A DNA stretch of 52,722 nt from JAZDPK01 sp043797615 (GTDB taxonomy: Bacteria; Patescibacteriota; Patescibacteriia; UBA11705; JABHMO01). The position numbers and the translations under genes were made by a program. The DNA lies in assembly GCA_043797615.1 (NCBI GenBank), contig JAZDPK010000053.1, positions 1 through 52,722 of the forward strand, in the 5' to 3' direction. Below the pieces are notes generated by a model. The model was given only the letters and a program-made list of their open reading frames with translations, was not told the DNA's origin and ran no database searches. This document shows, one piece after another, positions 30,722 through 39,519 of the stretch (within the stretch, counting starts at the first letter, position 1; each line of letters opens with the position of its first letter).

Positions 30722-30872
30722 AATTCACGAATTACACGAATATTCTCGAATCAAAACGAATTATTCGAGACTATATTCCAAAAGCAATTCGTGTTTATTC
30801 GCCCGCCTTGACTCGCACGCAAATGATTTCAAGGCGAGGCAGGCTCTAATTCGTTCTCATTCGTGATTATTT
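30722..30872. repeat. ACGAATT-word palindrome with nested hairpin
   Basis: Left arm (30724-30768: CACGAATTACACGAATATTC and on) and right arm (30847-30872: AATTCGTTCTCATTCGTG) are inverted. A hairpin CGCCCGCCTTGACTCG...TCAAGGCGAGGCAGGC (30801-30844) sits inside. Related hairpins are at 34842 and 42578. Confidence 0.75.
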
Positions 30873-32207
30873 TTTGCTTAATACTTCATCTATTCTCACC
30901 TGATCCCTCGGAAATAGCGTCGCCTGCTTGATGTTGTCCAAACCGAGCAATTGCCAGGTCACTCTTTCCAATCCCATGCCGATTCCCCCTTCCGGCGGCA
31001 TGCCGTATTTGAACGCTTGCAGATAATATTTAAAATTGTCCGGATTGAATTTGAACTTTTTCATATTCTTAATCAGCGCCTTGTAATCATTGATGCGCTG
31101 GCCGCCGGTCACGATCTCCGCGCCGCGGAAAAGAAGGTCGAAGCTTTTCGTGAAGCCCGGATCTTCAGCGTCCTCCATCGTGTACATCGGCCTTTTTTCA
31201 ACCGGATAGTGCGTGACGAACAAAAATTCCGAATCCCATTTTTTCTTCGCATATTCGCCGATCAATTTTTCCTGATGCGGCTCGAAATCCGGCTCTTTGG
31301 TCGCGCCTTTTTCGCCGAATTCATCCTCTAAAATTTTCTGCGCTTATTTCAATTTCAGGTGCGGCGGGTTTTCCACGAATTCCGGCAAAGTGGCGTTCAG
31401 CAATTTCAATTCGGCGGAACAATGCTCGCCCACTTCCTTCATCATGGATTGCAACGTGCCGTAAACCATCTGCATTATATCATGGTGATCTTTGATAAAT
31501 CCCATTTCAAAATCCAAACTGCAATATTCGTTGATGTGGCGGCTGGTGTCATGTTCTTCCGCGCGATAGACGTTGCCGACGGTAAAAACGCGCTCGAAAA
31601 CCGGCACCATTATTTGCTTGTAAAATTGCGGACTCTGCGCCAGATACGCTTTGTGGCCGAAATAGTCCACGGAAAAAACATTGGCCCCGCCTTCGGTCGC
31701 GCCCCCTACGATTTTCGGACATTGAAATTCGGTAAAATCTTTTGACAGCAAATGTTTTCGAAAGCCTTCAACCAAGGCCGCTTGAATCTTGAATATCGCT
31801 TTGTATTTTTCCGCGCGCAGATTGAACGGCAGATTTTCCAAATACGTGTCCATGTGCAATTCCGCGTTTAAATCGTACGGCAGAGTTTCCGCTTCAGCGA
31901 GGACAACGACTTTCTTGGCGAGAATTTCGACGTTACCGGTGGGCTGGTCTTCTTTCTTCTGCTTCGCTCCCCGCTCCTGCACCACGCCTTCGATTTGCAG
32001 CACGAATTCCGGCCGCAAAGTCGGCAATATTTCCTGCGATTCCTTGTCCAGTTCCGACGGCACCAAAACAACCTGAACGATCGCGCTCCGATCGCGCATG
32101 TCCAGGAAAACAATCTTGCCCAGGTTGCGCCGGGCGTTGATCCAGCCTTCGATGAGCACGGTCTCTTTGATATTTTTTGTCGTGTCGAGGTTTAATGTTC
32201 GTTGCAT
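30867..32207 (-). pseudogene. aspS: Aspartyl-tRNA synthetase interrupted by one in-frame TAA
   Basis: A class IIb synthetase of the archaeal-type (COG0017) AspRS: OB-fold (VLIEGWINARRNLGKIVFLD), motif 1 and catalytic core, motif 2 FRAEEHDTSRHINEYCSLDF, motif 3 GGIGMGLERVTWQLLG. TAA at 31344-31346 splits it after HLKLK; the same frame continues AQKILEDEFGEKG to the normal end. The AsnRS at 32243 reads LTYKEAIKKL at this place, so the lost codon is almost surely GAA (Glu). The enzyme is essential and no second copy is seen here, so a true null is unlikely; sequence error, a strain variant or read-through are alternatives. The start is set at MQRTLNL. Confidence 0.85.
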
Positions 32208-32242
32208 AAAATTTAATATAGAATTATGAATCAAATGATGCG

Positions 32243-33526
32243 TTACGGATAAATTCGATTAATCATGCGCGGAAACGGTATCGTTTCTCTAATGTGTTCA
32301 ATCCCGCACATCCAGCCGACCAATCTTTCCAGGCCGATGCCGAAACCGGAATGAGGAACGCTGCCGTATTTGCGCAGATCAAGGTACCATTGGAGGCTCT
32401 CGACCGGCAAATTATCTTTTTGAACGCGCTTGATAAGCGCGTCATAATCGTCTTCGCGCTGCGAGCCGCCGATTATTTCGCCGTGTCCTTCCGGCGCCAG
32501 CATATCCGAACATAACGCCAACTTTCCATCATGCTTCATGTAAAAAGCTTTGATGTTTGCCGGCCATTTTTCCACGAACAGCGGCCGATCAAATTCTTTC
32601 ATAATCAATGTTTCATCGTCATTGCCAAGATCTTCGCCGTCTTTGATGTCCGAACCCAATTCTTGAAGTTTTTTAATCGCTTCTTTGTATGTTAATCTGA
32701 CAAATGGCACTTTTATTTTTTCCAATTGCGAAATGTCGCGTTCCAGCAGTTTCAATTCGTCCTTACACTCGGCCAAAACTTTTTCAACAATATAAACAAT
32801 CAGCTTTTCCTGCAAATCCAGACTCATCGCATGGTCGTAGAACGCCATTTCCGCGTCCATCATCCAAAATTCGGTCAGATGCCTTCTTGTTTTTGATTTC
32901 TCGGCGCGGAAAACCGGGCCGAAGTCGAACACTTTGCCGAGCGAAAAAATCGCCGCTTCGATATAGAGTTGTCCGCTCTGGGTTAAATACGCTTTGCCCT
33001 CGTCGAAATAGTCCAGGCCGAAAAGCGTGGACGTGCCTTCGCAAGCCGTCGGCGTCAGAATCGGCGCGTCCACTTTCGTGAATCCTTCTTGATTCAAAAA
33101 ATCGCATATGCCATGAATAACATTGTCTCTTATCTTCAATATCGCCCACTGCTTCTGGCTGCGCAGCCACAAATGCCGGTTTTCCAGCAGAAAATCCGGG
33201 CCGTGCTCTTTTTTTCCGATCGGATATTCAGCCGCTTTCTGAATGAATTTCAATTTTTTCACTTGCAACTCGTATTCTTCTTTTTTCGGATGCTTGGCGA
33301 CGATACCGGTAATTTCAACGGAACTTTCAACAGTCATTTCCAACACTGTTTTCCAACTGTCGGCGTCAACGACTTTTTCATCGACAACGCATTGGCAGAA
33401 TCCCGAGCCGTCGCGCAGCTGCAAAAACGCGATTTTTCCCGACGAACGGAAATTGTAAATCCAGCCGGATAAAGCGACTTCGAGGTTGATTTTTTGAGAC
33501 AAATCCTTAATGTAGGTTTGAGACAT
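32243..33526 (-). CDS. asnS: Asparaginyl-tRNA synthetase
   Basis: Charges tRNA-Asn with Asn. The 427-residue protein has the N-terminal OB-fold (VALSGWIYNFRSSGKIAFLQ), the class II core with motif 2 FRAEKSKTRRHLTEFWMMDA and motif 3 GFGIGLERLVGWMCG, and the C-terminal FPRMINRIYP typical of AsnRS (arginine of motif 3 region intact). It lies just upstream of aspS on the same strand, 35 nt apart, so the pair is probably co-transcribed. No Shine-Dalgarno site. Confidence 0.95.
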   Translation of the reverse strand: MSQTYIKDLSQKINLEVALSGWIYNFRSSGKIAFLQLRDGSGFCQCVVDEKVVDADSWKTVLEMTVESSVEITGIVAKHPKKEEYELQVKKLKFIQKAAEYPIGKKEHGPDFLLENRHLWLRSQKQWAILKIRDNVIHGICDFLNQEGFTKVDAPILTPTACEGTSTLFGLDYFDEGKAYLTQSGQLYIEAAIFSLGKVFDFGPVFRAEKSKTRRHLTEFWMMDAEMAFYDHAMSLDLQEKLIVYIVEKVLAECKDELKLLERDISQLEKIKVPFVRLTYKEAIKKLQELGSDIKDGEDLGNDDETLIMKEFDRPLFVEKWPANIKAFYMKHDGKLALCSDMLAPEGHGEIIGGSQREDDYDALIKRVQKDNLPVESLQWYLDLRKYGSVPHSGFGIGLERLVGWMCGIEHIRETIPFPRMINRIYP

Positions 33527-33559
33527 AAAAAATATTATAAGATGAAATAATCCGCTTTT

Positions 33560-34615
33560 TTAATTGGCGATGTAAGCCGTGTTTTTTCCTTTGCCCGTTG
33601 CTTTGATCATTTTGATTTTCTTTAATTTCTGCAAATGCAACTGCGCGGTTCGCCTTGGACAAGACAATATGTCTTCTGCGTCTTTCACGGAAATCCGACC
33701 GACTTGATCCAAAAAATCGATAATTTTCAACTGCGCCGGAGTAAGATAAATTTGCGATTTTATTTTTCCTCCGGCATTGCGGCCGGACAGCGATGTGATT
33801 TTATTTTTCACTTCATCAATTTCTTTTTTAAATCCTTTAACAAAATACTCCAGCCAAGCCGTGCTGTCTGTTCGCCGCTCGTCATAGGTCTTGCCCAGAT
33901 TAACGGCTTTATAATACGCTTGGCGGTCGCTGTTGTAATAATCTTCCAGCGCGAACAGCCGGCGGAAATCATATCCGCGCCGGTAAAGAATCAAAGTGGC
34001 CAATGCCCGAGCCGTGCGGCCGTTGCCGTCGTTAAACGGATGAATCGCCGCGACTTCCAAATGAGCGACCGCCGCCGCCAGCGCCGGATTTATTTCTTTT
34101 GTCTCGCTTTCCTGCAGCCAAGCGACGAATTCCGCCATCAGCAGCGGCACGCGTTTGGCGTCCGGTCCGGCATATAGCGTTTCCTGCGGCTGGCCAAATC
34201 GCCTGCGCACCACATAAATCGAACCGGAGCGGTAATGGCCGCAATATTGCGGAGCCAAAGTTTTATCCGTCACCAATTTATGAATGCTTAAAATCACTTT
34301 TTCCGTTATAGGTTTTTTGTCTTTCACCGTCTTTTCAATGTATTTCAAAGCGTTAAGATAATTTTTAACTTCGTAAATGTCCCGATCCGGCGCGTCAATT
34401 TTTTTCTTGGCATAAAGCGCCTCCACCTGATTGAGATTCAATTTATTGCCCTCAATCTCCGTGGAATGGTGGGTCATGCGGATGATCGCCTGGCGGCGCA
34501 AGCGAATTTCCTGTTGCGGCAGAATTTTTGCGCGATCAATTACGCCCTTGGCTTCGGCAATGGCGGTGAGATCTCTCACGATTTTATCGGTTAGCTTGTA
34601 TTTTGGGTTAAACAT
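33560..34615 (-). CDS. Fic family protein (putative AMP-transferase), autoinhibited type
   Basis: The 351-residue protein has an N-terminal inhibitory helix with the motif S-x-x-x-E-G-N (HSTEIEGNKL, residues about 55), the Fic core with HPFNDGNGRTAR (catalytic His, Mg-binding Asp, two Arg) and a C-terminal winged helix (ISVKDAEDILSCPRRTAQLH). Fic enzymes move AMP from ATP onto Ser/Thr/Tyr of target proteins; the N-terminal Glu blocks the site until relieved. The HTH suggests that it also controls transcription, perhaps its own. It follows asnS on the same strand. Confidence 0.93.
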   Translation of the reverse strand: MFNPKYKLTDKIVRDLTAIAEAKGVIDRAKILPQQEIRLRRQAIIRMTHHSTEIEGNKLNLNQVEALYAKKKIDAPDRDIYEVKNYLNALKYIEKTVKDKKPITEKVILSIHKLVTDKTLAPQYCGHYRSGSIYVVRRRFGQPQETLYAGPDAKRVPLLMAEFVAWLQESETKEINPALAAAVAHLEVAAIHPFNDGNGRTARALATLILYRRGYDFRRLFALEDYYNSDRQAYYKAVNLGKTYDERRTDSTAWLEYFVKGFKKEIDEVKNKITSLSGRNAGGKIKSQIYLTPAQLKIIDFLDQVGRISVKDAEDILSCPRRTAQLHLQKLKKIKMIKATGKGKNTAYIAN

Positions 34616-34973
34616 GGCTATTGGATTATACCAACATTATATCACGAAATAACGATTCGCGCAAGATTCGCGCAAGATTCGCGCAAAGAATCGCCGTAAA
34701 TATTGCTTGGTGATTTTGGGAGGGAGGTCTTTGATGTAGGTCTAAAAATAAAAAGAAAGTTAAAAGGTGATGAGAAGAAAGAAGATATTTCGGAAATTGC
34801 AACACTGCGCATTAGTTCGTATAATTAGTATGCATTCGCCCGCCTTGACTCGTGGATTTGCAAGGTAAGGCGAGTGTATTTGCATTTCATTGTCTTACCT
34901 ATATTTTACTTTAACTTAATGAAAAAGTAAATGCTTAGTTGCGGATGAAATCTTGCATACGAATTACGAACAC
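34616..34973. other. Gene-free stretch with tandem repeat and hairpin
   Basis: Three exact copies of the 11-bp unit GATTCGCGCAA lie at 34654-34686, followed by a partial inverted GAATCGCC. A hairpin-like CGCCCGCCTTGACTCG...AGGTAAGGCGAG (about 34842-34875) is a relative of the one nested at 30801. No gene is seen. Confidence 0.65.
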
Positions 34974-35002
34974 TTGACACTTACGCTTTAATTTGCTAAT
35001 AT
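34974..35002 (+). promoter_or_regulatory. Promoter of the gene at 35052
   Basis: TTGACA (34974-34979), 17 nt, TAATAT (34997-35002). Confidence 0.7.
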
Positions 35003-35051
35003 TACATGACACTCGAAAATCAACTATTTTAACCGCAAAAGGAGGTTGAAA

Positions 35052-36122
35052 ATGAAAAGCGTATCAAAGTTCTTTAAAATGTTAAACAGACTATTCCGCC
35101 GACTGGGCGAACGCCGACGCGACCGAAAAAATCCGCTACCTGAAATAAAGATCAGCGACAATATCGAAAAAATCTACGACAAAGTAAAAAAAGATTCCCT
35201 AAAAAATTCCAGCGCCTACGACAACAACGGACTCATCGTAAAAAGCACTTATGGCAAAAGCCTTGCATTAACTTTTGAGCAATATTTCTTCAGCAATCCA
35301 CCATTAGGAACGCTGGGGATAATAACTACCATTGCAGGATTCATAATATTTGGTGTAAATATTAGCATCCCAATCGGTTGCGTTGGCGGCGCCGTTCTGG
35401 CAAGCGTTTTTCCTTCGCTTTATTTGCTGATTTTTCCCGGCGCTCATTATTTAAAAAATGCCAAGTCCGTCTCGCAGCGGCTTAATATGATCGGCAACAG
35501 CGGCAATGACAGCGCCGCGCTCATTGTTCAGCACTTCAAAAGCATTATTTCCAAGTACCGTGACCAAACCATCGGCCCGGGCACGGCGTTCTTCGACATC
35601 ATCGAACAAACCACTTCGCTGGGAAGCCAGGCTCACCAGCAAAAGGAATACTGGGAGAAGCGAGCCTTCAATCTTGACGATGAACACGAACGGGATTTTG
35701 CCAGACGCCGGGCGCAAGACGCGATCGAAATCGAAAATCGTCTAGAGCAAGTGCTTGTCAAATTGAGACAACGGCAACAAGCGCTGGCCAAGCATTTTAA
35801 CGAGGCGGAAAACCGCCTGCCGAGAATCGAATCCTCGGTCGCCGACTATTTCGAAGCAAAAAATCTCGAAGAGCTGAAGCGTCGCGTGGGAATGCTCGAA
35901 ACCGCAGCGGACAATGCATGCCTCACTTTGGTCAACGGGTATCTGACCGATTTGCAGCAGCTCTTGCAAAGCGCTTCGAACTTAAACGTTATCACCCACA
36001 AAGCGCTGATCCACGAGCACCCGTTAAATCTGCCCTTGCTCGAAAACATGGCGCAAGAAATCGAAGATGGCCGGTCTGACGCGGAAGGAACAAAAGAAAA
36101 AGTTCTGCAACTTGTTCAGTAA
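35052..36122 (+). CDS. Membrane protein with coiled-coil domain (356 aa)
   Basis: AAAAGGAGG lies 6 nt before ATG 35052 (TTG 35046 is in the same frame but overlaps the site). A basic N-terminal helix (FKMLNRLFRRLGERRRDRKN) is followed by two membrane helices (about 93-112 and 113-135: GTLGIITTIAGFIIFG, GGAVLASVFPSLYLLIF) and a long helical domain of about 220 residues with coiled-coil character (VLVKLRQRQQALAKHFNEAE). No family recognised. It is a single-gene unit with promoter and terminator. Confidence 0.75.
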   Translation: MKSVSKFFKMLNRLFRRLGERRRDRKNPLPEIKISDNIEKIYDKVKKDSLKNSSAYDNNGLIVKSTYGKSLALTFEQYFFSNPPLGTLGIITTIAGFIIFGVNISIPIGCVGGAVLASVFPSLYLLIFPGAHYLKNAKSVSQRLNMIGNSGNDSAALIVQHFKSIISKYRDQTIGPGTAFFDIIEQTTSLGSQAHQQKEYWEKRAFNLDDEHERDFARRRAQDAIEIENRLEQVLVKLRQRQQALAKHFNEAENRLPRIESSVADYFEAKNLEELKRRVGMLETAADNACLTLVNGYLTDLQQLLQSASNLNVITHKALIHEHPLNLPLLENMAQEIEDGRSDAEGTKEKVLQLVQ

Positions 36123-36129
36123 ATACAGC

Positions 36130-36157
36130 AAAGCTCTGGAAACGTCCGGGGCTTTTT
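36130..36157 (+). terminator. Intrinsic terminator
   Basis: AAAGCTC, loop, GGGGCTTTTT with extra inner pairs. Confidence 0.7.
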
Positions 36158-36159
36158 AA

Positions 36160-36270
36160 TTAAAACGGAAATTGCGGATAAAAGCGGATTGAACGGATAA
36201 TTCAGACCACTTTCACAAGAAATCCGCATTATCCGACTCTTTATCCGTTGTATCCGCTTCTCCCTTGTTT
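36160..36270. repeat. CGGATAA-word palindrome, copy 3
   Basis: Left arm 36160-36205 (TGCGGATAAAAGCGGATTG, AACGGATAA) and right arm 36218-36268 (AATCCGCATTATCCGAC, TTATCCGTTGTATCCGC). Confidence 0.85.
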
Positions 36271-36301
36271 TTACGCTAATTTTATGTTAGAATGAATTTA
36301 T

Positions 36302-37399
36302 ATGAAATATACAGTCGACCCGAAATACAAAAACTGGCGCTTGGACAAGTTTTTAACCGAGAAAACCGGCGAAACCAGAAATCAAATTCAGAAGCAGATC
36401 AAAGCCGGATTGATTTTAGTTAATGGAGAAAAAAGCAAAGTGCACAGGTTCTTAAATGTTGGAGAGACAATCGAAATCCAAAGCACAAAATCCGAAATCA
36501 GTGCAGCGCAGTCGTGCCGACAGGCTGCACTGCGCTGTCAAAATAAATTTAAAACTCAAAATTTAAATTCCAAAGATACTACAATCTACTCTCTACCACC
36601 TACTTCTTTACTCGATAAGATCGCAAACTTTTTCGCGCCGAAATTAAAGCCGAAAATTATTGCAAAGACAAAAGACTATTTGGTAATCGAAAAACCGGCC
36701 GGCATGCTGGTGCATTCGACGTTTAAGAACGAAACAAACACGGTCGTTGATTGGCTGATCAAAAAATTCCCAAAAACGAAAAAGCTCGAAGACGTTTCGC
36801 GCGTTTCAACGGGCAAAGGGATGAACACGCCCTACCGCCCGGGCATCATCCACCGCATCGACCGCGACGTTTCCGGATTGCTCTTAATTCCGTTTAATCT
36901 GAACGCGTTCGACAATTTCAAAGAGCAATTCAAAAAACGCAAAATCAAAAAAGAATATATCGCGCTGGTGCGCGGCCAGATGCCGGAAGATACGGGCGAA
37001 ATCGAATTCGAGATCAGCCGCAGCGCCGAGGGCAAGCGCATGGCCGCCCATCCGAAAAATTCGGGAAAAGGCAAGCCGTCGGTCACCAAATACACGGTGC
37101 TCAAGCGCTTCGCGAAGTTCACGCTCATGAAAGTCGAGCCGCAGACCGGCAGAACGAACCAAATCCGCGTCCACTTCCTGGCAATCGGCCATCCGATCGT
37201 CGGCGATACGGTGTATAAGCTCAAAACTCAAAGCCCAAAATCTAAAAAAAATTCAAAATATAAAAATAAAAATCAAATCGACATCAGCCGGCCGTTCCTG
37301 CATTCGAACAAATTGACGTTTGCGGATTTGCAGGGAAAAATCCAGACTTACGAATCGAAATTGCCCACGGAGCTGGAAGAAATACTAAAACAAATTTAG
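36302..37399 (+). CDS. Pseudouridine synthase, RluA/RluD family, with in-frame insertions
   Basis: N-terminal S4 domain (residues 10-62, DKFLTEKTGETRNQIQKQIK) and a catalytic domain with HRIDRDVSGLLL (catalytic Asp). KPAGMLVHS and GRTNQIRVHF are also family motifs. Two regions look inserted: residues about 60-105 (IQSTKSEISAAQSCRQ and on), which contains a hairpin, and residues about 308-327 (KTQSPKSKKNSKYKNKNQ). Both are A-rich word tracts in the DNA and fall in linker or loop positions. The enzyme converts uridines in 23S rRNA to pseudouridine. It has no Shine-Dalgarno site. Confidence 0.88.
   Translation: MKYTVDPKYKNWRLDKFLTEKTGETRNQIQKQIKAGLILVNGEKSKVHRFLNVGETIEIQSTKSEISAAQSCRQAALRCQNKFKTQNLNSKDTTIYSLPPTSLLDKIANFFAPKLKPKIIAKTKDYLVIEKPAGMLVHSTFKNETNTVVDWLIKKFPKTKKLEDVSRVSTGKGMNTPYRPGIIHRIDRDVSGLLLIPFNLNAFDNFKEQFKKRKIKKEYIALVRGQMPEDTGEIEFEISRSAEGKRMAAHPKNSGKGKPSVTKYTVLKRFAKFTLMKVEPQTGRTNQIRVHFLAIGHPIVGDTVYKLKTQSPKSKKNSKYKNKNQIDISRPFLHSNKLTFADLQGKIQTYESKLPTELEEILKQI
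36470..36590. repeat. AAATCCAAAGCAC-word element inside the rluD-like gene
   Basis: AAATCCAAAGCACAAAATCC and later AAAACTCAAAATTTAAATTCC words flank a nested hairpin, CAGCGCAGT...ACTGCGCTG (about 36505-36540). It is read in frame. A further word tract is at 37222-37280 (CTCAAAACTCAAAGCCCAAA). Confidence 0.65.
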
Positions 37400-37728
37400 T
37401 TGTTACAAATTACAAATCAATACAAATATATAAATTGCTAAAGTACGCAAGCGAAAATTCAAGCCTTTCTTTGCGAGCTTATTTCAAATTGACAACAAAA
37501 TTTTCAAAATTTAGCGAAGCAATCTCTGCCACGTATCATAGGCAACGCTTGAGACAATCATCCAAGATTGCGTCGCTACACTTCGAAACGTGAATTAACT
37601 TACAGGCATGGGCTCGCAAATAAACTTAATTAGCTTCAGAATAATATTCATTAGTTATTTTCCACCTTTCCACTCTTCTCGCCTCTCCCACTTCTCACAC
37701 CCCTAACACTTCTTTATTAAGTAAGTTT
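37400..37728. other. Gene-free stretch with inverted repeat
   Basis: TAGCGAAGCAATCT (about 37513) and AGATTGCGTCGCTA (about 37560) are inverted arms with 13 of 14 matches, 33 nt apart. Single arms occur at about 41243 and 44915. 37655-37710 is a pyrimidine-rich word run (CCACCTTTCCACTC). No gene is seen. Confidence 0.65.
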
Positions 37729-39471
37729 ATGTCCGACAAAACCGTAACCAATATGCTCAATCGCAACGACAACGGCGATCCATTGATCGAACGCTTCAAA
37801 ACCAAGATTGAAAAAGAAAAAAGCTTGGCGTTTTTGGATTCGTTTTTCAAAGAACTGCCAGAACTTGAAATGTATCTGGTCGGCGGCCTAGTGCGCGACA
37901 CGATTCTGAAGCACAAGACGCCGAAAGACTATGATTTCATCGCCCGGGGCGTGCCGATCGCGAAATTAATCAAAACATTGAAAAAATACGGCGCCGTCGA
38001 TCTGGTGGGCCGCGATTTCGGCGTGATTAAATTTCTTCCAACAGACAGCAACTTAACCGAACCGATTGATATCGCTTTGCCGCGAACGGAAATCGCTTTC
38101 AACACCGGCGGCTACCGCGATTTCGAAGCGCAAGCCGACCACAATTTGCCGATTGAAGACGATTTGTCCCGCCGCGACTATACGATCAACGCCATCGCGT
38201 ACGATTTGAAAAACGGCAAAATCATCGACCCGTTCGACGGCCAGAAAGATTTAAAAAACAAAACGATCCGGGCAGTCGGCAATCCGGAACAGCGCATTCT
38301 TGAAAATTATTCGCGCATGCTCCGCGCCCTGCGTTTCGCCTGCAAACTTGATTTCAAAATCGAAGATAAAACCTGGAACGCGATCAAAAAATTCATGCCG
38401 GCTATCAACGACGAGCGCGAGGTCAACATCGTTCAATCGCTGAAACGAAAAATAATGATGGAAAGCAAGCCGGATAAAGCGGCCAAACTCAAACTGCAAC
38501 TCGAAGCGCAAATAAAAAAAGATCCGGCCGAAACCAAAATGGAAAGAATCGAGCCGTATTCCAGCATTAACAAGGAAACGCTCAAAGCGTTCGCGGAAAA
38601 TCCAGCCCGCGCGCTCGAACTGTTCGAAAAAAGCGGCGCGCTTGAAATGATCATGCCGGAAGTTTTAACTTTGAAAAACTGCCCCCAGCCGCCGGAATTC
38701 CACACGGAAGGCGACGTTTGGCAGCACACGGCGATGATGCTGGAAAAAATCGATTCGAAAGAATTCAAAGTGCAATTTCCCAAAGCGAAAATCACCGGCG
38801 AATTCGTTTTGGGCGCGCTTTTGCACGACATCGGCAAGCCGCCGACGCTGAAAACGCCGGAAAAAGACGGAACAAATCGGATCAGATTCGACGGCCACAA
38901 CACGATTGGCGCGGAAATCGCCGCCAAGATCGGCCGCCGCTTGGAATTGCCAAAAGAAACCATTGAAAAATGGAAATTTATGGTTTCCGAGCACATGTTT
39001 CCGATGACGCTCGAGAATATCGACAAGGTCGGCCACAACGCGATCGCCAAAAGGTTCATCGACAGCGCCCACAGCCAGGATCTGCTCATGCTTTTCTATC
39101 TGGACAGCGTCTGCACCGTGCCGAAAAGCGGCGGGCCGAACATGAAAAAATTTCAAGACATGCTGGTCCGAATCCAAGAGATAAAAACAATACGCGCCAA
39201 CCAGCCGGAAAAAATTCTCGACGGCAAAGATGTAATTGCGTTATTGAACGTCAACGCCAAAACCGAAGGCGCGTTCGTCGGCCTGATCATGCAGCTGGCA
39301 ACGGAGCTGAAAGACAAAGGAAAGCTGAACACGGAAAAGGAAGCGCTCGCCTTTTTAAAAAAGCAAAAAGATTTTTTAACGGAATACAAAGAAAAAATCT
39401 TAACGCAAGGCAAAACCGATTTTCACAAATTAAGGGAAGCGCTGGTGGACGAAATCGTCAAAAAGATATAA
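37729..39471 (+). CDS. cca: CCA tRNA nucleotidyltransferase with HD domain (580 aa)
   Basis: Adds or repairs the CCA end of tRNAs. The head domain has YLVGGLVRDTIL and PKDYDFIARG (Asp-x-Asp metal site), GEN-type RRDYTINAIAYD, DPFDGQKDLKN and RMLRALRFACKL; a C-terminal HD domain carries FHTEGDVWQHT and LLHDIGKP. Its role fits the tRNA-Leu gene here, which does not encode CCA. The length is larger than minimal bacterial enzymes because of the HD part and an extension. ATG 37729 has no Shine-Dalgarno site. Confidence 0.93.
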   Translation: MSDKTVTNMLNRNDNGDPLIERFKTKIEKEKSLAFLDSFFKELPELEMYLVGGLVRDTILKHKTPKDYDFIARGVPIAKLIKTLKKYGAVDLVGRDFGVIKFLPTDSNLTEPIDIALPRTEIAFNTGGYRDFEAQADHNLPIEDDLSRRDYTINAIAYDLKNGKIIDPFDGQKDLKNKTIRAVGNPEQRILENYSRMLRALRFACKLDFKIEDKTWNAIKKFMPAINDEREVNIVQSLKRKIMMESKPDKAAKLKLQLEAQIKKDPAETKMERIEPYSSINKETLKAFAENPARALELFEKSGALEMIMPEVLTLKNCPQPPEFHTEGDVWQHTAMMLEKIDSKEFKVQFPKAKITGEFVLGALLHDIGKPPTLKTPEKDGTNRIRFDGHNTIGAEIAAKIGRRLELPKETIEKWKFMVSEHMFPMTLENIDKVGHNAIAKRFIDSAHSQDLLMLFYLDSVCTVPKSGGPNMKKFQDMLVRIQEIKTIRANQPEKILDGKDVIALLNVNAKTEGAFVGLIMQLATELKDKGKLNTEKEALAFLKKQKDFLTEYKEKILTQGKTDFHKLREALVDEIVKKI

Positions 39472-39472
39472 C

Positions 39473-39510
39473 CGCTTTCAGCCGAGCCTGGCCAGGCTCG
39501 GCTGAAAGCG
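39473..39510. repeat. Perfect 38-bp palindrome without loop
   Basis: CGCTTTCAGCCGAGCCTGG is followed directly by its exact reverse complement, between the cca stop codon and gmk. No T run follows, so it is not an ordinary terminator. Confidence 0.9.
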
Positions 39511-39519
39511 TCAAAAAAT

